Assembly (NCBI GenBank): GCA_002778195.1
Contig: PCDI01000011.1
Span: forward strand, 302,362-366,361
Direction: 5' to 3'
DNA length: 64,000 nucleotides
DNA from: Raffaelea ambrosiae
Taxonomy: Eukaryota > Ascomycota > Sordariomycetes > Ophiostomatales > Ophiostomataceae
The notes beneath the pieces are model-generated. The model did no database searches, was not told the DNA's origin, and worked only from the letters and a program-made list of their open reading frames with translations. Within the stretch, counting starts at the first letter, position 1; every line of letters begins with the position of its first letter. Positions 44,751-56,206 of this stretch are shown here, in pieces. A program made the position numbers and the translations under genes.

Positions 44751-47700
44751 ACAAGTACGAGTAGTCTGAACCAGTACTTGTACACCCATGCCATGCGTAC
44801 TTTTGTATGGCCGCCGCCACTTCTTTTGGTGGCCTTTCTCGTCTATTTCCCCTCCCCTGCTGCTGTCCCGTGCTCTCTGCATCTTGCGTTTGCCTGTCGG
44901 CAGGCAAGAACATTAGGAAACGTGCGCCTTTGGAAGTGGTGGGAGCATGCGCACGCCTATCGTAAGATGCAAAGAGACGACGCAGTTTCCATGTTATTAA
45001 GGGTTGTCGTTCTCGGAGGGGCGGGTGCGCGTGCGCAACGCCGTCGCAGGCAATGCAGGCACACACGGGTTGGAAGAAGGAAGGAGCGACGCACGGGCGC
45101 CGCCACGCCGCCACACCACGGACACATCTTAGTTACATGTAACTACGTAGTTAATAATACACAGCATCTTGAAGATAGATCTTCTGCACACGACCTATGC
45201 ATCTTGCTGTGCATAACCAATGCACTATGTGTGGGCAGCATCGTGTCGACATGAGATGTCTTGCCCGGCCTGCCAGTCGCCCCTTGGGACCGCACGCCGC
45301 ACACTGGTCAGACATGCACCGCAATCACGCATAATGCAGCCTGCTGGACACGGAGTCAATGCCTGTCTCCCTGCCTGGCCGTGGCTGCCGACTAACACGC
45401 AAAAGAGGTTGCAATGCAGGGAGGGCTCCGTAAAACCATCTCACTTACGAGTAGATACGGTATGCTTTGCTTGCCCGCCCCTGGCAGTAGTGGCCCCTCC
45501 ATAACACCATACTCGTAGTGCAATGCTACGCTAAATTACGGGGAATTACGGGGTGCATGGGCGTGTAGGATACTTAGGGCACTACAAGAGGTATGCCAGC
45601 CAGCAGCTCACTATTCCAGACACAGTATCCCTAGCCGCGGATTTGGAGCCCGGCCATGTGCAAGCAACGTGGTAACACTACGAGTATGTAAGTGAATCTT
45701 GCCGAATGACTACATATTAGTATCTACCTTACATACATAGTAGTAACTATTTCACATAGTAAGTACCTACCTACATACAAGCAGCAGCTGCTGAGCAGGA
45801 GAGAGACAGGAGACGGATCGGTAATGCCGCTGTTTTCATCCCCCCCCCTTGGTAGGACATTACTGCATGGCCGGCGGCGGTGCTGTCGCGGCGCTCGCTG
45901 GGCCTTGACCCGTCTGTGTTTCGTTTTAGCTGGGTCTGTTGGTCTGCTGGGTTTGCTGTGGCTCCTGCAGCCGGGTTGGGCGGCCCTGCATCCCAGCAAA
46001 GATAAGATACATCCATCCATACACTAAAATAATGGCAATGCATGTCGGAGTACTTCTGAGAGGGGCCGTGAGGGGAGCCCCGTCAGCACCCCAAATGCAG
46101 CTGACATGGTGGACGAGCACTATGAGTACGGTGTACAAGTATCTTATCTCAAGCGCTGACTAGTCTTACTAATATGTAAAAACAGGGTGCTGCCCGCGTT
46201 GATGCTTTCTCCCGTGGCCGTTCATCCCATCCTACTATGTATTATCTCCAGATACGCGGCAATACATAATACGACATCTTGCCTCTCTGTTCCCCTGCCT
46301 CTTTCTGAGGCTTCTCTTTCTTTTTCCTCTTCTCCCGTCTGCTGGGCCCCAAAGTGAGACATTGGACCCTTCCATTGGGTAGCCCTAGGCCGTAAAGCTC
46401 CGAACGGCCGCCACCTAGCTTCCTCCTCCCCCCTCTTCTACCCATGCTCACCCACTCGCATTCGGCAGCCCGTCCGACTCGCCAGTTTCGCTGGGCTACT
46501 TAGTCTGGTGGATGAACCCCCCCTGAATTTCTAGAAATGAATACTCGCAGTGCCAGTCTGCCATGTACGAGTACTTACATTGGGTAAGTGTGTGTCCGCA
46601 TGTGGTTACATAGAATCTTTCGTGTCCTAGAGGACCCTAAACCTGGAACGTCAATCGCCAGAGGAGCCCTTGCTTTTTGCGTCTTATTTGCTTTTTCCAG
46701 TTGTCAATCGGTTTCTTATTTGGGGGGCACGGCTGTCTTTTGGTTTCTTTTTCTGCCCTGCCCAGCCGCCCACTTGCCAGCACATACGCATATGTATCTC
46801 AGCATGTGGACAAGCACGAGTAACCTTCTTACACACCACCACCTGGCGAAGCGCGCCGTTTTACTTCACGGTCGGACCTTTTCTGTGCCAAACTCGTGTG
46901 TTATTCTTAGTTGCGTCTTTTCTTCTTCTGTTCACGATCGTCTCTGCACACCTCCTCGATTGCCTATTTTTGTCTGGTGCGACTAGCCATCTCCTTTGTC
47001 GGCGCCCCTGATATTAATGACGATCGCCAAGGCTTCTACCTCCGTACTATTTCTGCTGTTCTTCTTTCTTGTCCTGCTCCTTCGTGTTCCATGCTGGTTC
47101 TGCAACACAATGCATTCCTGCCCATCCTGTTTCTATGCGGTCACAGGCCTTTGCGCCACATCTGTCGTGAAACGACAGCCGCATAGAATCGTGCAAGTGA
47201 GATCCTGAAGCAAGGCCAGGCGGGGCGGAGGGGAAGAGTCGAGACCTCCTCTTCTTCAGCTGGCCGTGTCCCTCGTCTGCCCACAGCTGGGCTCTGCGTT
47301 GCACGGCATGTCCTTTTTTTTGCCAGCCTGACAGGCCATCTCGCTATTGTCGGGCTGGCGGAGGATCGCTGGAATACGAAGCCTTCTGTGCCGCCTGCAT
47401 CGGCTAGCCGTGTTTTATTGTCTGTGTGCTGTATATGTTAAGATAACTACGTATCCTACCAACTAGTTAGTTACTAACTATTAGGGGTATGTGCGTTCTC
47501 GCATACGCATGCATGCCATGTGCACGGGTTCAACACGCAATGCTCGTACTTGGAATGTGGCGGCGTGTCGATAGTCGTGCGCCGGTGACGTCCTTCATAT
47601 ACACACTACATATCGTGGCATGTGGCCGTGTTCAGCGGCCAATCTCAGCCTCATCGAGCACGTCGTATCACCGTCGATCATCGACACCGCACTTTCCACT

Positions 47701-50700
47701 CTCTGTCAAGCACGAACCTCATGACTCGGCCTGCGCCGTTACACATGCACGACAGCGTTGCACTGATGCTTGCCACCAGCCTCCGATCCCGAGCGAACTG
47801 CATTCGTCCCACTTCCCCGTCTGTGTGTGCAGTTTCGTTTATTGCATGCAGAACAAAAACAACGGGAAACAGAGAGCTGGAAACAACTTGTGGGAAACTG
47901 CCCACCAGCCACGAATTGCAGCCACAGCGCAAGAAGCAGCAAATTGCTCGAGGAAAGAGCGGTGGGCCTGTGCCGACAAAAAAGGGAACGCCCCGGCCGC
48001 TAATGCCTGTTGTCATAGCGGGCTTGCTGTTTCTGTTTCTGTAATGCATATGCCTGCCTGCTCGTGTGGGTAGCTCCTGCATCTTTCGTCCTGCAGTGAA
48101 CTTTTTTTCGTCACCTCGAACCTCGCTACTGTTTTCCCCTGCACCTCTCTCTCTCTTATTTTTTTTCTTCTGCCATACGAGTACTGCTCTCCTCCGGCTT
48201 TGTGTCGGTGCCGACATCACGACCGTCACATCCACTCCCTTCATTCCACCTTCCACAGTCTCCTCCTTCTCAACAATTCTCTGCATGAACGAATCGAAAT
48301 TCAGGACAGCATTAGGCCGTCACTAGCTTTGCTCAGCGTTCTTTGGTCGGCCCACTCAAAGCCTGTGAGACACATGAAACCATGAAACCCTTCGATCCAA
48401 CCATACCACCCCCCCTTCTTCTAGAAGCCTGTTGCGCCGTGTCATTGGGCCGCGACCCGCAAACGGCGGACTGTGACCCAGCCTATGGGCAGGGCCATCA
48501 TCTTCTTAGTCCTTGTCTTCTCGCTTCTTTCGGGGTCTCCTTCGTCTTGTCTTCATTTTTTCTGTTTGTTTCGGCCCTATCGACGCCACCCGTGTAACTA
48601 CTATGTGCATCCTTTGCCCATACGAACCGGGCATGTTTCTATGCGGTAAGGCAAGCCAGTAACATGGAACGAAAGTCCCGTTGCCACAGAAGTTTGCCAC
48701 AGACAGTCCGTGCCCTTGTTAAGCTTTGGCCTTTGAAACGTATCAAAGCAGACCAAGGCTGGTTTTTGCCCCCGCTATCATCTGTCGCTTTTCTCTTTAG
48801 CATCACAGCTGTAAGATACCCTCGGATAAAGATCTGCTGTCGCTATTTGTCTGCTGTGATCGGTCGCTGTCTTCCGTCCGTCCTGGCGGTAAGCTTCTTC
48901 TTCTCTTCTGGGGCAACCCTGACTGCATTCCTCGTCAAGCGGGCTTTTCCGTGTCCTGGCTATTTCTTCCCTGTCTCTGCTGTCTAACTAGATACAGCAT
49001 TACTGCCAGTCCAGGAGAATGTTAGGGATACAAGTGCGTGGGCGTCTTACAATGCAAGACACACATCCCGTTGCCAAGCAGGCCTTTGGGGTTCCTATGG
49101 TCTGCTGTGCCAAAGAAACAGCGGCTCGCCGCCGCTCGCTGTCTGAGCGTTGCGTCACCGAAAGGGTGACAAGGGAAGAAGAAGGGGTTCAATTCGCCCC
49201 CCCTTTCCTGGGACCGCCGTCCCCAGTCTGCATGCGATGACCACGGCGAGCAGCGTCGCATTTTTTAACGGTGTTTTCGAGTTGGCTCTGAGCCAGCCCA
49301 GAAAAACAACCCGCTGAAAACTTAGTCCACCATATTGCCAGCAGGGTCATGAAGCAGCAAAGACGCTTGGCCGGATGAACTCTCGATTGGTTTTGGTCAG
49401 GAAGCGCCGTCGACTTGCCATTTCCCAATGTGGCCGCCAGCATATTCAACGAGGCCTTTTTCTCTCAAAGCCTGTTCCTTGCCAAAGAGCGAAAAAGAGG
49501 AAAAGACGAAAAGACGAAAGAAACTGAAAGGCAAAAATGTGCCACCTGGACTCGCTCCAGTGCCAGTGAAGGATTTACTTGCCTTGCACTCTATGTGTAT
49601 CGCAACGCAGTAACGGGGGGTATATGCCAGCCATGAACAAAATGAGAAATAGCAGACGACCGTATGGACGTGGCACTGGATGGGGATACCGATACGCAAC
49701 ATCAAGCATATCCACATGTTTAAACAAGCGAGCCTGCGGTCCCTAACTCTTTTCGGCGCCCACCTGGCTCATTGGCAAAAGTCCCCTGTTCAGAATGGGA
49801 ATGTCTCTTTCTTTCTTTGTTACTGTCGCTGGCGACGTCCGACATTATCCCGATCGTGCAGGCCAAGCGTGTTTGATGTGGACTCTCCGTCGATACAGCG
49901 ACTTTGCCACACCGAGATCATCAACCGGCAATCGAGATACCGCACATCGGATATTGGAATGACAAAAATCAAATCACTGATGCACACGGTGGTACTAGGC
50001 CGGGAGAAACTGGACACCAACCAGTCTGCAAACCAGGAATCACCAAACAGTTTGGTTCCTATTTAGCCACACGGCACGGCACAGGCTGCACGTCCGTACG
50101 ATATCTGCGATATCACTGCCTGGTATATCAGACGCACGTATATGCGGCGGGCATGTAACCCTTATTACTCTCTAACAGGAGGTGCCATGCTTCCCATGAT
50201 TCTTCAAGGGCTTGCATGTGTCATATAAGACTGCTGGTGACGGGCAATCCCCAAAACTGGATAAGGCTTTGTTTCATGTTTCTGCTTTTCTTCGCCGATG
50301 TAATGCTACCGGCATGCGGTGGCAATCAGAAGCGGCACTGCCTCCAATCCTTCGCCTTCCACGGCTGCTGCACGACGGGTTATGCTATGAAACACGCATG
50401 TCTTTGCCCGAAGCAGAAAACTGCAGGAAAGGTAGAGAGCACAACCAAATATTTAAGAACAAAGGTTCCCGGTAGATGTCCCGGCACCTAATTAAGATAC
50501 GGCACTTTGAACGACTGCCCATGAAGGATTGGCCCGAAAGTTGGGATACGACGCCGCTGTGAATAGCCATGCCAGCGAGTCCATATCAGGGCAGCTATAA
50601 TATATATGACAAGACAGCAGCGGCCAAGGATCTCGCCAGACGCCATCACCAGTCACATATCAGGTCTCGTCGTGGAAAGGAAAGGGTCCCACACACACAG

Positions 50701-51726
50701 TAGACAGAAATTTGAACTCTTGAATTCTTCCAGTTGTTCTTTCTCCACAATCCCTCTTATGCGGCATCCTTCTAGTATATACGAGTAGATAGGACCCGTG
50801 GACCAAGAGAAAGAACCAAAGTGCAGCATGGTATTGAAGGAAAAGTTGAAATGAACCGGCCAAAATCGGAAGGAAAAGCTCAAGGAAATCTCTCGTGATC
50901 AGCAGGAGTTCACGACTCATGCAGGCCACACGTAGTTAGTAGGGAACAGGGAAAACCAGAAACCACAGATAGGGTGCCGGCGGATCGGAATGGGGGTGCC
51001 GACTACGCGGTCCTTGGATGCGGACGAGACGATCGTTCCCTCTGGAAACACACGAAACAAACCCCAGTCTAACAAGGGGAGGCTGGATGGGACGAGGGAC
51101 CCTGCGGTTTCTGCTGCAGAATAAACGGCGCTGGGTAGGGGCCCGGCCGAGGGTCCCAAACGGCAGCCCACCCTGTCCAGTCTGATGAGCAGCCCGTCTG
51201 CTTCTTTGGGTTTCTGAGGCGTTCTTCGATTCCTTCCTTCCTTCTCTTTGCCTTCTTTTTCTTCAGTGCGGGCTTTTCCCTTTCATTTCCCGCCGCCCCC
51301 CCCCCCTCTTTTTTTCTCTCACCAGCCTACAGCAATATCAGACTTGATTTGCTAGATTTGCTTTGATTTGATTCGTTCTGGAGTTTTTCCTTTTCCTTCG
51401 TTGTCTCTGCAGATGGTCAGACGCTTAGCTCGGTCCATGCCCATACTTTCTAACCGTAGAATACATAGTTGGATACATATACACACCACAAGCATGCACG
51501 CGTGCACACAGACACACAACCACACACCTCCTCGTCCGCTCGTACGCGTACACGCACTACACGCCGTGCCACACACGCCATGCTGAATCTCACCGACACC
51601 AGGCATATGCCACACCATAGCTGACCGGCGTGTCATGCAAACCCATGCCCACAGCCCAGCGCCGGCACGGCATGAATATGTCCCCTGTCCGCCGCACCAG
51701 CGTCAGCCACCGGCCGCGCAGTGCTT
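44751..51726. other. Gene desert, part 3 (downstream of uS9m)
   Basis: No recognisable gene. This part has seven TACGAGTA octamers (44756, 45446, 45510, 45679, 46566, 48176, 50780), one ACATACATAGTA (45731-45742), and overlapping perfect palindromes at 45131-45152. Two small open frames, 46996-47208 (+) and 50216-50491 (+), are hydrophobic at the start and cysteine-rich afterwards; they are discussed as findings and not called as genes. Confidence 0.5.
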
Positions 51727-53126
51727 CTATCTCTTGACCCAAGTAGGACTCTTTCTGGCCTTGAGGTGGCCGTGCTTCTTCCGTTCCACCATTCTCGAAT
51801 CGCGTGAAATACAGCCGGCTGCACAGGGGCGGAGAAAAAGAAGAAGAAAATAAGCGTCAGTCATACATTTGTCATGGAATTCCCGTACTATTTCGGATAG
51901 ATGGGGAGGGGGGCCCGAACATAGGATGGGGGGGGTGTGGAGGGAATATGCAAGAGCATGCGAAAACAGCTTGTACGGAGAGGCAGGAGACAGAACGAAG
52001 ACAAAAAGAGTAGCGTCCAGGAAGCGGAGAATGAGAGAATGCCGAGAGAAAGGAGGGAGGAGGGAGGAGGGAAAAGCAACAACAAAGTATCGTGAAGCAA
52101 ACCGTAAACAACAGGGCAGAAAAAAAAAACCGTACCTTTCCGTAGGGCCGTCTTCAGTGCCGGCTCGTGAGCGACCAGGCCGTTGGCCACTGCCATGGTG
52201 AGCGCTTCGGCCTGGCCTGTAGTACCGCCGCCGGAGACCAGCGCCCACACGTTGTACTTGTCCATCCGCTCCGTTGCCCGCAGGGCCCACGTGGCACTCT
52301 CGCGGTCATGCACGCGGCCAAACGCCTCGCTGAGGGTCTTGCCGTTGACGAGCACCTCGCCCGTGCCCTCGACGACCCATGCACGGGCCGTCGACGTCTT
52401 GCGCCGACCCAGGCCGATGGAGCGGCCGAACCGGTCAATCCGATACTTCTTGTCCGACTTGTCCGACGACTCGATGAACCGCGTGAACCCTTCCAGCACG
52501 CCCACCACGCTTGGCGGCCGCAGCGACGGATGGATCTTGTGCAGCTGCTTGACAATCGACATGCACTTGTTGAACTGCGGCCCGGTGACGCGCTCGCCGA
52601 CTTGCGAGCGGAAATCGCGCAGCTTCACCCAGCTCACCCGCGGCACCTGGTCGGCCGGCGCCTTGGGCAGGTGTCCGTACTTCCGGTACACCTCCTGCAG
52701 CTCCAGATATGTGTCGTTGAAGTTGGGCTGCAGCGAGAAGTAGGACGGCGATGCCGGCACTGCCCGGACATGGCCATATAGAACCGGGTAGCCCGATGCC
52801 GTCAACTTGGGCCCCTTCCCTTGGGCCGAGGAGTCGGCACCACCTTCTCTCGAGCCACCCATCTTTTCTGGTAGATTCACCGAGGCCAGAAAGTCCTCGG
52901 AAGAGAGAATGTTGTTGGACCCCAGCAAGCCAGAGTCTTCAAGGTCATCGAGTCGTGAAGCGTTCCTGCGCGTCTGGGAGATCGCTCTGGAGTTTATGGG
53001 GTGGTGTTGGTAGTGGCCCGTGACGGGACTGGCCACCCGCAGCAAGGCAAACTGGCGTTCCAGCTGCCGTAATGGCCGCGCCGAGGCGGCCGTCTGCCCG
53101 AGCAAGCTTGACCGCAAGCTCGCCAT
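51727..53126 (-). CDS. MRPS9: Mitochondrial small ribosomal subunit protein uS9m
   Basis: Component of the mitoribosomal small subunit; the uS9 C-terminal tail reaches towards the P-site tRNA. Two exons, 53126-52136 and 51818-51727, in phase, 360 residues. The N-terminus (MASLRSSLLGQTAASARPLR, RQFALLRVASP, RAISQTRRNASRL) is basic, Ser/Ala-rich and lacks acids, as a mitochondrial presequence should. A fungal-specific middle part contains YLELQEVYRKYGHLPKAP. The uS9 domain begins at about residue 235: SIGLGRRKTSTARAWVVEGT, GEVLVNGKTLSEAFGRVHDR, VWALVSGGGTTGQAEALTMA, VANGLVAHEPALKTALRKAG. Exon 2 supplies CISRDSRMVERKKHGHLKAR and ends SPTWVKR, the invariant-style KR terminus. The intron is long for this genome (317 nt) and has repeated GGAGGGA tracts on the + strand. 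Head-to-head with EF1B-gamma. Confidence 0.97.
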
Positions 53127-53757
53127 CGTCGTCTCGGGCAGTTGTGAAAGAGAAGATCTCGCTGATTGGGAAGAGCCAACGGAGAGGGGTTGCAGGCGTT
53201 ATAACCTGGCCATGAGAGTCTTGGCGAGCGAGAGTGTCGTCGTGCGCTGACCCGTGTTTAGGCCGCCTGTCAGCGTCAGTTCGAAATAGTCGCCAGCGTT
53301 CAATGGGCGTCAATGACAAAGAACGTCGTCTTTGTCTCCCTTTCAGGTCGACCGACTTTCGCGTACAGAAGCAAGGCCTCTCCAAATTTTCAATGGCGCT
53401 AGGGAACGCAACGCAGATGTGTCACGTGAGAAGGCTTCGTGACCGGACTCCTTCAAAGCCCGTTAAAGTTCTTTGTTCCTGTACCAACCAACCACCAGCC
53501 ACAATAGAGCCACTTCTGGTGTGTTTTGGGGTGCAATTTGCCCATTGTCTCCCCCACCACCACCACCCCAGCAGCCCCTCTTTTGGCTGCCCTGCCAAAA
53601 AAAAAATGGCCGTCAAAACTTTTTTGACACTAGAGAAAAAAACTGTCCTTCTCTCTTTTCCCTTCCTCTTCAACCCCTCCCCAACCTATCACCACCTCTT
53701 CCTCCTCCTCCTCCTCCCCCCAGCTACCACCAGCAAAGACCAGCATCTGCATTCGCC
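53127..53757. promoter_or_regulatory. Shared divergent promoter uS9m / EF1B-gamma
   Basis: 631 bp serve a mitochondrial and a cytosolic translation gene. It contains one CACGTG (53423-53428) and a long pyrimidine tract (53646-53722, TTCCTCCTCCTCCTCCTC-like) just before the EF1B-gamma start, as is common for strongly expressed fungal translation genes. The tract ends CCCCCCAG, so a leader intron acceptor is possible. Confidence 0.65.
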
Positions 53758-55562
53758 ATGTCTTTCGGCAAGCTCTACACATACCCGGTAAGTCGTCGTT
53801 CTCCTGCTTGGAGCCAAAGTTCTGCCTAGCCGCTTTCTCATCTGATTTCAAAGTACTGGCATCAACTCTATGCCGAAGCACGTCATGACTAACCTCGCGA
53901 TGTTTTTTCTTGCATTCAGGGCAACCCCCGGTCCGCGGGCATTCGTGCTGTCGCCAAGGCCAACAACCTCGACCTCGAGGTCGTTGAGACCGTACCGGCT
54001 GAGGCTCCCGCCGACTTCCTGAAGGTCAACCCCCTGAAGAAGGTCCCGGCCTTTGTTGGCTCTGATGGCTTCGTTCTGACCGAGTCGATCGCCATTGCTA
54101 TCTACGGTACGTGCTGATACTCGATGTGCTGACACCGATCCCGAAGTCACGGCACCTCCGCTCGCGTGTGTTTGCTTTTTGCTTTTTGCTTGTTGCTTGT
54201 TGCTTGTTGCTTGTTGCTTGTTGCCCAGCGTGGGCAGGGAATTCCCCTACCGCAAATGATGATATAGACATTCTATTACAGTTATCCCTGGCTGAACTTA
54301 CTGTGTTGACTTACTCTAACATCTGATTCTTTTATTGCATTATCTGCTTTGTTTCTTCTTGCATCTTTCATTTCCCCCCGGGCAGCCATGCCGAGGGCGA
54401 GTCTGTTTTGGGACCAGCACGCTAATCCATTTCTATCTGCGTGTTACAGTGACGTCTCAGAACGAGAAGACTACCCTTCTGGGTAAGACCAAGCAGGAGT
54501 GAGTTTTTTTGCGATACTGCTCCCTGTCATAATTTTTTTTCCTTTTCTTAATTTTGGCTGGAATATTGTCTCTGACTGTTTTTCCTTCTTTTCCCTTGCT
54601 GCAGCTATGCCTCGATCCTCAAGTGGATGTCCTTCTTCAACCAGGAGGTTCTGCCGAAGATGGGCGGCTGGTTCCGGCCCCTGATCGGCAAGGACCCCTA
54701 CAACAAGAAGGCTGTGGAGGAGGCCAAGAAGACTGCCCTGGCTACTCTGTCCGTCGCTGAGGAGCACCTTTTGCACAACACCTTCCTGGTCGGTGAGCGC
54801 ATCACCCTGGCCGACCTGTACTCTGCTGGCATTGTCGGCCGCGGCTTCGACTTCGTCTTCGACAAGGAGTGGCGCCAGAACTACCCCAACCTGACCCGTT
54901 GGTTCGAGACCATCTACAACCAGCCCACCTACAACGCCGTGGCTGCCAAGCTGGAGTTCATCGAGAAGGCTCCCACCGCCCCGCCCAAGAAGGAGCAGCC
55001 GAAGAAGGAGGCCGCCCCCAAGGCCAAGGCCGCTGCCCCGGCCAAGGAGGCTGAGGAGGACGCCCCGGCCCCCAAGCCCAAGCACCCTCTCGAGGCTCTG
55101 CCGCGCGCCACATTCGCCCTGGACGAGTGGAAGCGGTACTACTCCAACAACGACACCCCCCAGGCCCTCAAGTGGTTCTGGGAGAACGTCAAGTTTGACG
55201 AGTACTCGATCTGGAAGGTCCAGTACAAGTACAACGATGAGCTGACGCTCACGTTCATGTCGAACAACCTGATTGGCGGCTTCAACAACCGTCTGGAGGC
55301 TTCGCGCAAGTACCTGTTCGGCTGTGCTTCCGTGTACGGCGAGAACAACGCCTCGGTCATCGAGGGTGCGTTCGTCATCCGTGGTGATGACTTCAAGCCG
55401 GTGTTCGACGTCGCTCCCGACTACGAGAGCTACGAGTTCACCAAGCTCGACCCCACCAACGCCGAGGACCGCGCGTACCTCGAGAACCAGTGGGAGTGGG
55501 AGAAGCCGGTCACTGTCGGCGGCAAGGAGTACGCCCACTCCGCTGGCAAGGTCTTCAAATAA
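53758..55562 (+). CDS. TEF4: Translation elongation factor 1B gamma
   Basis: Structural subunit of eEF1B, which reloads eEF1A with GTP. Four exons: 53758-53787, 53920-54106, 54450-54498, 54605-55562, in phase, 407 residues, normal length. The GST-like N-terminal domain begins MSFGKLYTYPGNPRSAGIRA, continues FLKVNPLKKVPAFVGSDGFV and LTESIAIAIYVTSQNEKTTL; the helical GST C-domain contains HNTFLVGERITLADLYSAGI and NYPNLTRWFETIYNQPTY. A Lys/Ala/Pro linker (~215-245) leads to the EF1G domain: HPLEALPRATFALDEWKRYY, SNNDTPQALKWFWENVKFDE, SNNLIGGFNNRLEASRKYLF, then VIEGAFVIRGDDFKPVFDVA and a C-terminus ending GKVFK. Intron 2 is unusually long (343 nt) and contains a heptamer repeat. Codon use is strongly biased (AAG, CTG, GCC), as for highly expressed genes. 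Confidence 0.98.
54188..54222. repeat. (GCTTGTT)5 in EF1B-gamma intron 2
   Basis: Five exact GCTTGTT units, preceded by two GCTTTTT-like units; about 80 nt after the donor of intron 2. Confidence 0.9.
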
Positions 55563-56206
55563 ACGAAGAGCGCACGTAGCCGGGGGGAAATGGACAACAA
55601 TTCACACAAAAGCAAAAAAAATCAAAAGGGAAAGAGGAATTCAATAAAAAAAAGCTTTATATAAAAAGGAAGGGCGAACGCCGCGGGGAGCCTTGTCTTC
55701 GTTGGAGAGCTGTGCCTTTTTTTCTTGATATCATGCCGGGTCGGTGGAAAATGAGGGAACACGAATCATGTAGAGTCTGTAATACCACGCAGTGCCCTAT
55801 ATGCGAATGAGCATGTCTTACGAGCAGATATGTTTTTTTTTTCTTGTAGTGTGCCGAATGAATTTGATGCGTATGATGGCAGAAGAAAAATACGAAAGGA
55901 AGGCTTATGCAACTACATAACAATATAAAGTAATGAACGCTCGCAAACCAGAGATAGGCTGGCAATGTTTATGCCCTGTCCTTAAGATGCTTCCTGACAG
56001 GTCGCCGGAGATTTAAGATTCTCCTTTCCCACTCTCCACTCCTTGAATGCTAATGTATCTGTTATGTTGCTTTGGGTGGGCCCTTTTGTTCTCGGGTATC
56101 GTATCTTCATTACATGGACGAGAATCATTCTCCAATTCGATGTATTTCTTTGCTTCCGTAGAGATCGCACCCACCTCCTCCCCGTAGAGAAGCAACATCA
56201 ACTTCC
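55563..56206. terminator. Convergent 3' region EF1B-gamma / FCP1-like
   Basis: 644 bp between opposing stop codons, AT-rich, with T runs at 55829-55840. No gene was recognised. Confidence 0.5.
55643..55648 (+). terminator. AATAAA polyadenylation signal for EF1B-gamma
   Basis: Canonical AATAAA 81 nt after the stop codon in an A-rich stretch; functional role inferred from position. Confidence 0.55.
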
